A stretch of 64,000 nt of DNA from CAYRGS01 sp964423875 (GTDB lineage Bacteria; UBA8248; JACPRG01; G963555815). The DNA lies in assembly GCA_964423875.1 (NCBI GenBank), contig CAYRGS010000002.1, forward strand, positions 1 to 64,000, read 5' to 3'. A model generated the notes under the pieces. It was not told the origin of the DNA and ran no database searches. It was given only the letters and a program-made list of their open reading frames with translations. Below are positions 55,332-64,000 of the stretch, in pieces. Within the stretch, counting starts at the first letter, position 1. Each line of letters begins with the position of its first letter. The position numbers and the translations under genes are program-made.

Positions 55332-57338
55332 ATGGAAGCGACCCGCGAGGTTTTCGGCAACATTCCAGGCGGTGAATGGATCTACCTGATCGCCCTCGCG
55401 TCGGTGGGGGTCTTCGTCTGGGGACTCTGGCGGCGCGTCCGCCTCTGGCGCATCGGAAAGCCGGCGGACCGCCTCGACCGCTGGGGCGAGAGAGTCCGGG
55501 GCCTCATCGTCTACGCGTTCGCCCACAAGGGGTTCTTTCGCGAACGGCTTCCGGGCGTCGGACACCTCTTCCTCTTCATCGGCTTCGTCGCGGCCCTCAT
55601 CGCCACGACGATCATCGCCATCGAGAAGGACCTCGGCTATCTGGGGCTCCGAGTCGATTTCTGGAAGGGGGGCTTCTACCTCTGGTACTCCCTCATCGGC
55701 GACCTCTTGATGGCCCTGGGCGTGGCGGGCCTCATCCTCCTCGGGTTCCGGCGCTACGTCCTGCGCCCGCCCCACCTGTCGGAGAGCTGGGACGACGCCG
55801 CCGCGCTCTTCGGATTGATCGGGGTCTTCCTGACCGGCTTTCTTGTCGAAGGTCTTCGGATCGGCGCGACCGAGCTCGGCCCACACCCCGAGTGGGCGGT
55901 CTGGTCGCCTGTCGGGTACGTTCTGGCCCGGGGGCTCTCCGCCGCGATCCCGTCCGAGGCCGGCCTCCTCGCCTGGCACCGCGTCTGGTGGTGGATTCAC
56001 GTCGTCCTCTCCTTTGGCCTCATCGCCTACATGGGCTGGTCGAAGCTCAGCCACGCCGTCTTCGCCCCCCTGGGGATCCTGTTCCGGAACCTGGACGCCC
56101 GAACCGAGCCCGCGCTCTCATACATCGATTTCGAGGACGAGACGGCCGAATCCTTCGGCGTTTCGAAGCTCAAGGAATTGACTTGGAAGGACCTCCTGGA
56201 CGCCGACGCCTGCACCGGGTGCGGGAAGTGCGACGCCGCGTGCCCGGCCCACCTGAGCGGAACGCCCCTGTCGCCCAAGAACATCATCCTAGGCATCCGC
56301 CGCCACATGACCGACCACGGCCCCTCGGAGGAAGCGCCCTCCCTCGTTGAGACGCTGAACCCCGCGGCCATCTGGGCGTGCCGGACGTGCGGCGCCTGCC
56401 AGGAGGCCTGCCCCGTCCACATCGAGCACATCCCGAAGATCATCGAGGCCCGCCGCCACCAGGTCCTGATGGAATCCAAGATGCCCGAGACGGCCCAGAC
56501 CTTCCTCAAGAGCATGGACGAGCGGATGCACCCCTGGAAGGGAACCCGGTTTTCGCGCACGGACTGGATGGAGGAGCTCGACGTTCCTCTGCTCTCGGAA
56601 AAGGGAAGCGCGGAGATCCTCTACTGGGTCGGCTGCACCTCCGCCCTGGTGGACCGGAACATGAAGACCGCCCGCGCCCTGGTGAAAGTCTTGAAGGCGG
56701 CGGGGGTGGATTTCGCCGTTCTCGGGGCCGATGAGGTCTGCACCGGCGATCCCGCCCGGCGGGCCGGCAACGAGTACACCTACCAAATCCTGGCCCGGAA
56801 GAACATCGAGACGCTGGAGAAGCACGGCGTTAAAAAGGTCCTCACCCACTGCCCGCACTGCTTCAACACCTTCAAGCGGGAATACCCGCAGCTAGGCGGC
56901 AAGTACGAAGTCGTCCACCACGCCGAATTCGTCGCCGACCTCCTCCGCACGGGGAAGATTCAGTTATCGGGTCCGGATATCGGACGCATCACGTACCACG
57001 ACTCGTGCTACCTGGGCCGGCACAACGGCGTCTACGACGCGCCCCGCGACGTGGTCTCCTCCCTTCCCGGGGCCGAGGTCAGAGAGATGAAGCGCAACCG
57101 CGCCAACGGCCTGTGCTGCGGCGCCGGCGGGGGCTTCGCCTGGATGGAGGACGGCGAGGCGGACGACCGGGTGAACCGCATCCGCGTCCAGGACGCCCTG
57201 GACGCCGACGTCAACACCGTCGCCGTCGCTTGCCCCTTCTGCATGCAGATGTTCGAGGACGGCATCAAGACCAAGAACGCCGACGACCGGCTCGTCGTCA
57301 AGGACCTCGTGGAGCTGGTCGCCGACGCGCTGGAATAA
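55332..57338 (+). CDS. Membrane ETF:quinone oxidoreductase, EMO type (cytochrome-b-like plus HdrD-like)
   Basis: A 668-residue fusion of a membrane haem-b domain and an iron-sulfur/CCG domain. Residues 1-250 hold about six helices with conserved His for haem. Two [4Fe-4S] sites follow: Cys294/297/300/304 and Cys350/353/356/360. The C-terminal half has two CCG-type segments, HCPHCF with WVGCTS, and LCCGAGGG with CPFCM. Proteins of this layout are known as EtfAB:(mena)quinone oxidoreductases. ATG 55332 begins the first helix region. It is divergent from the acyl-CoA dehydrogenase; with EtfBA this makes a self-contained electron path to the quinone pool. Confidence 0.9.
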   Translation: MEATREVFGNIPGGEWIYLIALASVGVFVWGLWRRVRLWRIGKPADRLDRWGERVRGLIVYAFAHKGFFRERLPGVGHLFLFIGFVAALIATTIIAIEKDLGYLGLRVDFWKGGFYLWYSLIGDLLMALGVAGLILLGFRRYVLRPPHLSESWDDAAALFGLIGVFLTGFLVEGLRIGATELGPHPEWAVWSPVGYVLARGLSAAIPSEAGLLAWHRVWWWIHVVLSFGLIAYMGWSKLSHAVFAPLGILFRNLDARTEPALSYIDFEDETAESFGVSKLKELTWKDLLDADACTGCGKCDAACPAHLSGTPLSPKNIILGIRRHMTDHGPSEEAPSLVETLNPAAIWACRTCGACQEACPVHIEHIPKIIEARRHQVLMESKMPETAQTFLKSMDERMHPWKGTRFSRTDWMEELDVPLLSEKGSAEILYWVGCTSALVDRNMKTARALVKVLKAAGVDFAVLGADEVCTGDPARRAGNEYTYQILARKNIETLEKHGVKKVLTHCPHCFNTFKREYPQLGGKYEVVHHAEFVADLLRTGKIQLSGPDIGRITYHDSCYLGRHNGVYDAPRDVVSSLPGAEVREMKRNRANGLCCGAGGGFAWMEDGEADDRVNRIRVQDALDADVNTVAVACPFCMQMFEDGIKTKNADDRLVVKDLVELVADALE

Positions 57339-57421
57339 GGATCGAGACAAATCGCTTGGGCGGCCTTCCCGCTGTTTCGGGCCGGGTGACCTTTTGCCCG
57401 TGACATCCGTCCAGTCTTTCC

Positions 57422-58303
57422 ATGAGGATACAGATGTTTTACGGACCCATCGCTCTGGCACTCTACGCCGCGGCCATTTTCGCCTGCTCGGAGTTCACCG
57501 CGCGCGCCGCCCTGCGGACCTCCACGCCTTATATGGGGTCGCTCATGCAGGGGGTCGTCCACCTGAGCATTTTCGGCCTTCTGGCTTTCTGGATGGCCGC
57601 CGGCCACGATCTCTTCAGCGCCGCGGGCTTGTGGTTTTTCCTCGCGGGGATGATGGACCCCGGTCTCGGTGTGATCTGCTATTTCGTGGGGTTCAACCGG
57701 GTGGGGATTGCCCGGGGGGCTACGGTCCTCGGGACCTCTCCCCTGTTCAGCGCCGCCACGGCCATGGTGATGCTGGGCGACCGTCCCAACGCCTGGGTCT
57801 GGCTGGGAACCCTGGCGATTGTCGGGGGGTGCGGCGCCCTGGCCTACGAGTCCAATGTCCGGGTCAAATCGAAATCAGGCTATATCTATCCGGTTCTCGC
57901 AGCGGTGTTCTTCGGCCTGGCGCATACGTTGCGGAAAATGGGGCTGGAATTGATCCCATCATCCATCACGGGAATGGCGATCTCGAACGTCGGGGCCCTC
58001 GTCGCGCTCCTTCTGGTGGTTCCTTTCCTTCCCGCCGGCTCCCGTTTCAATCGGAACGCCAGGGGCCTGGGCCTCTATTTCATACACTCACTCGGCATCG
58101 CCCTCGCGCTCTACCTCCTCCTAGAAGGCCTCCGCAAGGGAACGGTAAGCATCGTCGTCCCCCTGGTGCACACCTTTCCCCTCCTCGTGATTCTGTTTTC
58201 CTGGATATTCCTGCGGGAAAAAGAACAGATTTCCGCCAAGCTTTTGACGGGCGCCTCCCTCATCGTAGCGGGGGCGGCGGTCATCTCCGGCCTGGGACAG
58301 TAA
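57422..58303 (+). CDS. EamA/DMT-family transporter
   Basis: A 293-residue membrane protein with ten helices in two five-helix repeats of the drug/metabolite transporter type. Each half ends with an EamA signature, for example GATVLGTSPLFSAATAMVM in the first and GTVSIVVPLVHTFPLLVIL in the second. Such proteins export amino acids or metabolites. ATG 57422 is used; ATG 57434 is an alternative. It is convergent with the HEAT-repeat gene, only 8 bases apart. Confidence 0.88.
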   Translation: MRIQMFYGPIALALYAAAIFACSEFTARAALRTSTPYMGSLMQGVVHLSIFGLLAFWMAAGHDLFSAAGLWFFLAGMMDPGLGVICYFVGFNRVGIARGATVLGTSPLFSAATAMVMLGDRPNAWVWLGTLAIVGGCGALAYESNVRVKSKSGYIYPVLAAVFFGLAHTLRKMGLELIPSSITGMAISNVGALVALLLVVPFLPAGSRFNRNARGLGLYFIHSLGIALALYLLLEGLRKGTVSIVVPLVHTFPLLVILFSWIFLREKEQISAKLLTGASLIVAGAAVISGLGQ

Positions 58304-58311
58304 GAACGCCG

Positions 58312-59739
58312 TCAGGGATTGGCCCCTGGATTCGGAGGCGCCGACGCGCTTGCCGGTTGCTTTCCGGGGGATTCCGGCGGATTGCCGGCGGGCGTTGGGA
58401 CTTCCGCGCCGGCCGTTGCCGGGCCTCGGCCATCCACCTCCGGAGTTCGCAGCCCGCGCGCTTCCGTCTCCGGAATGGGGGACCCCGGGGTCGCGGGCGC
58501 GACGACGCCGACCTCTCCGGGCTTGGGCTTCACCTTCCCCGAGGCGATGGCCACCCTTCTCCAGTTTGAGACCATCTGGACGCGCCACTCCGCGTCCCGG
58601 GTCTTCCAATCCCCCAGGGTACCCAACCGACTTCCCGCCAATTGGCGGACCGCCGCAACGGCCTGGAGGCGAACTTCAGGGTTCGGGTGCATGAGAAATT
58701 CGAACAGGACCGGAAGGGCCGCTTCCACCTCCAGCGTGCGGAAGTACGTGATCCCCTCCAGGTGGGTCTTTTGATTCGCGGGCAGGTCCGCCGGGTTTTT
58801 CGACGTTCGTTGAACGACCTCGACCACTGCTTCGGCGGCCTGGCTCACCTTCAGGTTTTTCAAGACGGCGATAATCGCCGGGAAGTCTCGCTGATGTTTC
58901 CCGGAGGAGAGCATCCGGACAAGATAGGGCCAGGTCTCCCGGGCTTTCAGACGCTCGACCGCATCGACGGCCGCCAGCCGGACCTCGTGATCCGAATCCC
59001 CCAACGCCGCGCGCAACGCCGGCAGGGCTTTGTGGTCCTTCAGGATGGCCGCAGCCCTCACCGCATCCGCTCGAACACCGCTGGCGTAACCGGGATCGGC
59101 GATGATTTGGCGCAGGGCGGTCCGCGCCTCTTCCGTCCCCAAAGCCAGCAGGGCCTGGACGCCGTAATCGAAGTTCGCCCGCCGCAGGTCGATAGACAGT
59201 GGGTTTAGGACACCTTTTTGCCGCATGAATTTCAGGACCCGCTCCACCGCGCGGGGGTCATCGGACATCCGAAGGATCTGAAGGCCCTGAACCTGCTGAA
59301 GCTTCGCGCCCGAGGAGAGAAATCGCTCCGCCAATTCCCAACGGGCCTTCTTCATCTCCCTTAGGAAGCTCACGGTCAGCTCCGTGGACTTCTCAACAAC
59401 GGCGGCGTTCAGGCGCTCCCCCACCTGTTCCCGAAGGGCCGCGGGGATTTGCTTTTCCCGGAGGTCATCCGCCAGGACGCCGATCCCCCGGTTCATCCAA
59501 AACCAGCCGGCTGTCCCCAACGCCGCGGCCAGGACCACAAGCGTTATCAGCGAGGTTCGGAGAACGGACTGGACAATCCCCCGGCGCAGCCTCGACTCGA
59601 TGAGCTCCTTATAATCGTCCGCTGAAAACAGCGGAGAGGAGTGGACCTCCGGCCCGTCCAACCGGCCCTGGAGGGACTCCACCGCGCTCAGCAGCCGGTC
59701 GAGCTTTCCGTCGTCCGATTTCTCTTCGCTTGGCGCCAT
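58312..59739 (-). CDS. HEAT-repeat protein with one membrane helix
   Basis: A 475-residue protein. One membrane helix (about 61-80, SLITLVVLAAALGTAGWFWM) puts the rest outside or inside as a single-pass anchor. Residues 130-390 contain HEAT/armadillo-type helical repeats (ADAVRAAAILKDHKALPALRAALGDSDHEVRLAAVDAVE is the clearest run). The last 70 residues are Pro/Gly/Ala-rich and unstructured. A binding or scaffold role is likely; no partner is evident. Confidence 0.78.
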   Translation of the reverse strand: MAPSEEKSDDGKLDRLLSAVESLQGRLDGPEVHSSPLFSADDYKELIESRLRRGIVQSVLRTSLITLVVLAAALGTAGWFWMNRGIGVLADDLREKQIPAALREQVGERLNAAVVEKSTELTVSFLREMKKARWELAERFLSSGAKLQQVQGLQILRMSDDPRAVERVLKFMRQKGVLNPLSIDLRRANFDYGVQALLALGTEEARTALRQIIADPGYASGVRADAVRAAAILKDHKALPALRAALGDSDHEVRLAAVDAVERLKARETWPYLVRMLSSGKHQRDFPAIIAVLKNLKVSQAAEAVVEVVQRTSKNPADLPANQKTHLEGITYFRTLEVEAALPVLFEFLMHPNPEVRLQAVAAVRQLAGSRLGTLGDWKTRDAEWRVQMVSNWRRVAIASGKVKPKPGEVGVVAPATPGSPIPETEARGLRTPEVDGRGPATAGAEVPTPAGNPPESPGKQPASASAPPNPGANP

Positions 59740-60155
59740 CCGGTATTCCTCCTGAGATGAAGCGTGAAACCGCGGCCTCTCCCCAGCGGACGCATCGAAT
59801 GATCATTCTACCCCAGAGTGGATAAAAACCCCTCTCCCGTTTTCGCCCAAGCCGGCTCGCATCCACGATCCGGCGAAGAAGCGGACACGAGCGATATTTA
59901 GAGTTCCCCAGCGCCCGGTGCAAAACTTCCAGGATAGACAGAGGGGTGTCCAAGTCGATTAAGTCCTCCGCCGGGGGTCCCAGGGGGTGGGTCATCCCGA
60001 ATTTCGAAACCGTGTCGATGCCTATCGCCCCCCCCCCCCGGCTTTCTTGATCTTCCGGAGTAACCCTACAGCCGTACCCCCGTTGGAAACCGCCTCGACC
60101 GGAAGGCGCCCTCGGGCTGAGGGATATCGATGATTCCGCGCCCTTAGCCCCCGTA
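59740..60155. other. Gene-free stretch with a 12-C tract
   Basis: No gene is supported. A run of 12 Cs (60028-60039) is the longest homopolymer noticed. The region lies between two minus-strand genes and presumably carries the promoter of the HEAT-repeat gene. Confidence 0.45.
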
Positions 60156-61550
60156 TCAGACTTTCGGCTGATGAACGCTCATCCCGCGAACAACGTGAGC
60201 GGCCTCCATGACGCTCTCGGCGAGCGTGGGGTGGGCGTGAATCGTCTCGGCCAGTTCGTCCACGCTGAGCTCCCAGGTCATGGCGACGGCGGCCTCGTGA
60301 ATCAACTCGGCCGCGCTCGCACCGATAATGTGGACGCCCAGGATCTCTCCGGTCCCCTCGGAGGTGACAATTTTGACCTCGCCGGCGATCTCCCCGACTG
60401 CCTGGGAGCGCCCCAGCGCCCGGTACGGGAAGCGGCCGATCTTGACGCCGTTTCCCGCCTCCTTGGCCTGGGCTTCGGTGAGGCCGATGCTTCCGATTTC
60501 GGGGTGCGTAAAGATCCCGGCAGGGATGGTCTCGTAGCGCATGGTCTTGTCGCCCCCTAGGGCGTTCGTGACGGCAACGATCCCCTCCGCGCTGGCCTTA
60601 TGGGCAAGGAGCTTCCCCCCCGCCACGTCTCCGGCGGCGTAGATGCCGGAGACGCCGGTCTCCATTCGCCCATTAACCCGGATGTGTCCCTCCTCCACCA
60701 GGGCGACGCCCGCCGCCTCGAGACCGATGTCGCCGGTGTTCAGCGCCCGGCCAATCGAGATCAGGGCCTTTTGGGCCTTCACACGCTCTCCGCCTGCCAG
60801 CTTCGCCTCGACGGAACCGAATTTTTTCTCCACACCCTCGATCTCCTGATCGACAATGAGACGAATCTTCTCCTTCTTCAGCTCCCGCTCGAGTAGTTTC
60901 GAGATATCCTCGTCCTCGGTCGCGACGGCCCGGGGGAGCATCTCCAGCATCGTCACCTTGCATCCCAGGGCGCTGAAGAGGAAGGCAAACTCGCATCCGA
61001 TGATCCCTGCGCCAATAATGAGGAGGCTCTCGGGGATCTCCTCCATGACAACGGCGTCGTCCGAGGAGAGGATGTCCTTGCCGTCGGTGGGGAACGCGGG
61101 AAACTGCGCCGGACGGGAACCCGTGGCCAGGAGGACCTTGTCCGCGGACAGGTCCAAGACACTTCCGTCCGCTTCGTTCACCTCGATGCGCCTCGCGGAG
61201 CGGAGCGCTCCCCGCCCCCGAATATGTGTGACACCGTGACTGTTGAACAGACCTTCGACGCCCTTCACCATTCCGGCGATGATTTTGTCCTTCCGGGCGA
61301 TCATCGCGGCGAAATCGGCCCGGACCTCTCCATCAATCACCACGCCGAACTCGGCTGCCCTCTTGACCAGGCGCAAGACCTCGGTCGAGGCGATGAGGCT
61401 CTTGGTGGGGATGCATCCCCAATTCAGGCAGACGCCCCCCACCTTATCCCGCTCGATGACGCACACGCGCCCGCCCAGTTGGGCGCCTCGGATCGCCGCC
61501 ACATACCCCGCCGGCCCCCCTCCCAAAACGGCCACGTCGAAATCCGTCAT
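60156..61550 (-). CDS. lpdA: Dihydrolipoamide dehydrogenase
   Basis: A 464-residue flavin-disulfide reductase, the E3 of 2-oxoacid dehydrogenase complexes or of the glycine cleavage system. FAD loop GGGPAGY (10-16), redox disulfide Cys41/Cys46 in CLNWGCIPTK, NAD loop GAGIIGCE (about 176-183), GDVAGG, and the C-terminal active-site pair in HAHPTLAE are all intact. The length is typical. It stands alone; no E1 or E2 genes are in the window. Confidence 0.93.
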   Translation of the reverse strand: MTDFDVAVLGGGPAGYVAAIRGAQLGGRVCVIERDKVGGVCLNWGCIPTKSLIASTEVLRLVKRAAEFGVVIDGEVRADFAAMIARKDKIIAGMVKGVEGLFNSHGVTHIRGRGALRSARRIEVNEADGSVLDLSADKVLLATGSRPAQFPAFPTDGKDILSSDDAVVMEEIPESLLIIGAGIIGCEFAFLFSALGCKVTMLEMLPRAVATEDEDISKLLERELKKEKIRLIVDQEIEGVEKKFGSVEAKLAGGERVKAQKALISIGRALNTGDIGLEAAGVALVEEGHIRVNGRMETGVSGIYAAGDVAGGKLLAHKASAEGIVAVTNALGGDKTMRYETIPAGIFTHPEIGSIGLTEAQAKEAGNGVKIGRFPYRALGRSQAVGEIAGEVKIVTSEGTGEILGVHIIGASAAELIHEAAVAMTWELSVDELAETIHAHPTLAESVMEAAHVVRGMSVHQPKV

Positions 61551-61855
61551 GAATCCGATCCCTTTTCCACAAATCCGGAGGCAAGCTGGGACGAAAGGGA
61601 TTCCTTTCGATTCTCAGCGCCTGATATGACGCTTATTATGAACGCCGCCCCCGCCACGGGTCCACCCGGCTGTCTCGATGGACCTGCCGCCCCGTCTCAT
61701 TTCGGGGTTCGGGATCAGGCGTTTGCGGATCGCAATCTGCGATTTCGGATTTTCTCCACTTACCCACCCATCCGGCCGCGGGTGTGGTAAATTCATAGAG
61801 CGCGGCACGGGGCTTCTACCTCTCATTGAGCAAATCAACGCGGACGGATTGACCA
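61551..61855. other. Divergent intergenic region with two small hairpins
   Basis: No gene. CGAAAGG-GATT-CCTTTCG (61592-61609) and ATCGCA-ATC-TGCGAT (61729-61743) are perfect small inverted repeats between the start of lpdA and the start of the epimerase gene, and could be regulator sites. Confidence 0.4.
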
Positions 61856-62845
61856 TTGTCAGATCGAGTCCTAATCACAGGGGCGACGGGATTTGCCGGC
61901 AGGTGGCTGGCGGACCACCTGCTGGCACAAGGCCGGGAGGTGGTCGGAACGATTTACGGAGGAACGCCTCCCGAAGATTTTCCTTCCGACCGGATTCCCC
62001 TGCACCCCTGCGACCTGGGGGAGATGAACGCGATCCGGGCGATAATCTCGGCGATCAACCCTCGGGAGATCTACCATGTGGCGGCGCAGGCCGTCGTATC
62101 GATCGCGTGGCAAGACCCCTGGATGACCTTTCGCGTGAACGCGATGGGAACGGTCAACCTTCTTGAGGCCTGTCGCTGTCATGGGAGGAAATCCCGGATT
62201 CTGCTCGTCAGCTCGGCCAGCGTCTACGGCCTCCCGCCGGCGAACGGAAAGTTGATGGAAGACATGCCTTTGAGGCCGAATGATCCGTACGGCGTCAGCA
62301 AGGTCGCGGCCGACCAAGCGGCGGTTCTCTATCATCAGGCGTACGGGATGGACATCCTGCGGGCCCGAGCGTTCAATCACATCGGGCCGGGGCCCGCCGA
62401 CAAGCACGCGGTCGGTAATTTTGCCCGGCAAATTACCGAGATGGAGTCGTCGGGCGGCGGCGACATCAGCGTGGGCAACCTCACCGCCCGTCGAAATTTC
62501 ACCGACGTCCGGGACGTCGTCCGAGCGTACGTCCTTCTGATGGAACGGGGAGAACCCGGCGAGGCCTATAACGTCTGCGGCAATACGGTCCTGTCCATCG
62601 AACAGATCCTCGACCGGCTGATTGTTCTCAGTCCTTTCGAGTTCAGAAAGGTCCAGGTTCCGGAGAGAATGAGGCCCGTCGACACGCCCTTGAGCGACGG
62701 GGCCAACACGAAACTGAAGCAGGCCACGGGTTGGAAGCCCATAATACCCTTTGAGCAATCGCTTTTGGACCTTCTGGAGTACTGGCGAAAGAGAGAGCGG
62801 GACGACCCTCCGACACCGACCACCGAAAAACCGCCGAGCGCTTGA
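61856..62845 (+). CDS. NAD-dependent epimerase/dehydratase, GDP-6-deoxy-sugar reductase (RMD)-like
   Basis: A 329-residue extended SDR. Cofactor loop TGATGFAGRWL (8-18), VSSASVYG with active-site Ser, Tyr-x-x-x-Lys in YGVSK, and the HIGPGPADKHAVGNFARQI and VGNLTARRNFTDVRDVVRAY segments that are typical of GDP-4-keto-6-deoxy-mannose reductases and GDP-mannose dehydratases. It makes a deoxy-sugar for surface polysaccharide. The only start fitting the N-terminus is TTG 61856. It stands alone and is followed by tRNA-Ala. Confidence 0.85.
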   Translation: MSDRVLITGATGFAGRWLADHLLAQGREVVGTIYGGTPPEDFPSDRIPLHPCDLGEMNAIRAIISAINPREIYHVAAQAVVSIAWQDPWMTFRVNAMGTVNLLEACRCHGRKSRILLVSSASVYGLPPANGKLMEDMPLRPNDPYGVSKVAADQAAVLYHQAYGMDILRARAFNHIGPGPADKHAVGNFARQITEMESSGGGDISVGNLTARRNFTDVRDVVRAYVLLMERGEPGEAYNVCGNTVLSIEQILDRLIVLSPFEFRKVQVPERMRPVDTPLSDGANTKLKQATGWKPIIPFEQSLLDLLEYWRKRERDDPPTPTTEKPPSA

Positions 62846-62871
62846 CAGCCTTCCGGGCGCAACCCTAAATA
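62842..62871 (+). promoter_or_regulatory. Candidate promoter of tRNA-Ala
   Basis: TTGACA (62842-62847) overlaps the TGA stop of the epimerase gene, and TAAATA (62866-62871) stands 18 bases on. Transcription would begin about 62878, seven bases before the tRNA. Confidence 0.4.
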
Positions 62872-62884
62872 ATGAGTGCGCGGT

Positions 62885-62960
62885 GGGGGATTAGCTCAGC
62901 TGGGAGAGCGCGTGGTTCGCAATCACGAGGTCACCGGTTCGATCCCGGTATCCTCCACCA
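62885..62960 (+). tRNA. tRNA-Ala (anticodon CGC)
   Basis: Seventy-six bases fold into a full cloverleaf: 7-bp acceptor stem (GGGGGAT with ATCCTCC, one G-T pair), D-stem GCTC/GAGC, anticodon stem CGTGG/TCACG with loop TTCGCAA (anticodon 62918-62920), T-arm ACCGG-TTCGATC-CCGGT, and an encoded CCA end. It reads GCG codons, frequent in this G+C-rich genome. Confidence 0.95.
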
Positions 62961-63109
62961 AATAAATGTTTAAATTCAATAAGTTCCCGTAGCCGGGTAG
63001 TTCTTCTCAGCATCCACATTCTGCGAAGTTTCCAATAAGTTTCCAAGTTTCTGTACCGCGGCCGCTTTGTGCGGCGGAGATGCCGCAGATCCGGCTGATG
63101 GCCCGTAAG

Positions 63110-63368
63110 GCGGACAAGGTGATGGTGCCGATGCGCTTCGCGGACCATGGCCTCAACATGGTGGGGAACGTGTGGGAATGGGTTCAGGACCGATATCGGC
63201 CGGATTACTACCGGACCGCCCTCACACGGAATCCGAAGGGACCTGCCACCGGCATTCGGCGGGTGGTTGCGCGGGGGCTCGTGGTTCCGCGCAGCGCACC
63301 GGGACCGGGACCCGCTCAACAGCTGGGACTTCACGCTGGGTTTCCGCTGCGCCAAGAACATTCCATAA
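63110..63368 (+). pseudogene. C-terminal remnant of a formylglycine-generating enzyme (SUMF1/FGE-sulfatase) domain
   Basis: The stretch reads HGLNMVGNVWEWVQDRY, YYRTALTRNPKGPATGIRRV in one frame and then WLRGGSWFRAAHRDRDPLN, GFRCAK in another, ending TAA at 63366. Both halves are clear FGE-domain C-terminal motifs (GNVWEW, RGGSW, GFRC). The frames switch within the GTGGTTGCGC at about 63265. The N-terminal two thirds are absent; the preserved part begins about 150 bases after the tRNA. Not functional as it stands. Confidence 0.7.
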
Positions 63369-63402
63369 AGGGCCCCTCTGTCTTTTCACATTTTCCGGGG
63401 GT

Positions 63403-64000
63403 TCATTCAAGGGATGTGCTTGGCCGTGCCCACGTGAGCCTCCCCCTCCCCTTCTCGCCGATGTGGTAATTGTGGCAGGTCAGACAGCCCTCCGGGGCCT
63501 CCGCCTTTTTGTGACAGGCGGCACACTCGGCTTTTTTGATCCGCTTGAAGTTCCCGTTGAATTTCGCGGGATTGAAATCCTTGTACAGGTCCGCTGATTT
63601 GCGATCCGGGCGATGGCACGTGAAACACCTTTTCCCGTCGCCCAGGGTGAGGTGCGGCGCATGGATGAAGCGGTTGAACCCCTTTTCATCGCTTCTCGGC
63701 CGCTTCTCCTCCCAGTTCACCCGGCGGACGCCCTTGACCTCGTCAACGCTGTGGCACTTCCCGCACATGTCCGGGAACGAGGCAGCGTCGGTTAAAGCGG
63801 TGAAAACCTTCTCCAGTGCCGAACCCCTCCGGCCCTTGACACTGAGGTCCAACCAGCCGCGAACGAAGCGGTCCGCGTGACCCGTGGGCCGATATATCAG
63901 CGAGAAGTCCTCCCGGCGCCAGGCGTCGGCGGCGCTCGACCCCTCGTCAGAAGAAGCTTTCGCCTGTCTGTCTTTCTTACCTCCCTTCCTGCCATCGGAA
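63403..64000 (-). CDS. Multihaem cytochrome c (5' end beyond the window)
   Basis: The visible 199 codons contain four haem-binding C-x-x-C-H motifs (CGKCH, CFTCH, CAACH, CLTCH) with extra His residues suited to bis-His ligation. The frame is open to the window edge, so the start and probably further haems are missing; a TTG at 63852 is not needed as a start. YRPTGHADRFVRGW upstream of the first motif is typical of exported multihaem proteins. It is periplasmic, handling electrons to or from a respiratory partner. The gene is followed by no other feature on this strand within the window. Confidence 0.85.
   Translation of the reverse strand, partial: SDGRKGGKKDRQAKASSDEGSSAADAWRREDFSLIYRPTGHADRFVRGWLDLSVKGRRGSALEKVFTALTDAASFPDMCGKCHSVDEVKGVRRVNWEEKRPRSDEKGFNRFIHAPHLTLGDGKRCFTCHRPDRKSADLYKDFNPAKFNGNFKRIKKAECAACHKKAEAPEGCLTCHNYHIGEKGRGRLTWARPSTSLE

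Noticed and set aside
1..64000. CRISPR arrays, insertion sequences, prophage genes, rRNA
   Set aside because: No regularly spaced direct repeats, no transposase or integrase reading frame, no phage structural gene and no rRNA sequence was found on either strand.

Overview
The window is about 62-65% G+C by eye. It carries dense bacterial genes on both strands with ordinary Shine-Dalgarno sites, a CCA-encoding tRNA, ETF-dependent beta-oxidation, TRAP-TAXI uptake, many amidohydrolases and a multihaem cytochrome c. That style suits an uncultured Gram-negative-type heterotroph such as those known from Rokubacteria, Tectomicrobia or Desulfobacterota metagenomes. This placement is inference from gene content; no rRNA or universal marker is present to fix it.

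Region 1 (1-29 kb) is a nitrogen-compound scavenging island. It runs: an M20 peptidase-like hydrolase, a BMP-type binding protein with one ABC permease, a DUF1989 protein, three different cytosine-deaminase-like amidohydrolases, an ATZ/TRZ-type amidohydrolase, and a fused [2Fe-2S]/molybdopterin hydroxylase of the xanthine dehydrogenase family. Two PLP transaminases, a broken Asp/Glu-racemase-superfamily gene, a TRAP-TAXI importer, a broken UbiD-like decarboxylase, an SDR, the two hydantoinase/oxoprolinase subunits and a GntR-FCD regulator follow. Together they read as uptake, deamination, hydroxylation and ring-opening of N-heterocycles, with transamination of the products.

Region 2 (29-34 kb) is housekeeping-like: a secreted protein, a family 2 glycosyltransferase with a small membrane protein, a TPR protein and an M16 peptidase. 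Region 3 (34-44 kb) looks like an aromatic or N-aromatic degradation set: an ABM-fold protein, an SDR lacking its catalytic Tyr/Lys, a dihydroxyphthalate-decarboxylase-like protein, a nitrilase, a cupin, a molybdenum hydroxylase large subunit, a Rieske oxygenase and an SDR. A frameshifted orphan gene lies inside it.

Region 4 (44-47 kb) is an A+T-rich island dominated by a membrane sulfatase-family protein whose metal ligands and nucleophile are missing, surrounded by gene debris. Region 5 (47-64 kb) holds two medium-chain dehydrogenases overlapping by one base and EtfBA followed by a methyltransferase and a uracil/thymine mismatch glycosylase. CutA, an acyl-CoA dehydrogenase and the membrane ETF:quinone oxidoreductase (EMO-type) follow, then an EamA exporter, a HEAT-repeat protein, dihydrolipoamide dehydrogenase, a GDP-sugar epimerase/reductase, tRNA-Ala(CGC), a formylglycine-generating-enzyme remnant and a multihaem cytochrome running off the edge.

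At least four genes are frameshifted. Whether these are true pseudogenes or assembly errors cannot be told from the sequence. A two-module dispersed repeat (copies at 1.2 kb and 41.7 kb, half-copy at 44.1 kb) and short palindromic-ended repeats lie between genes.
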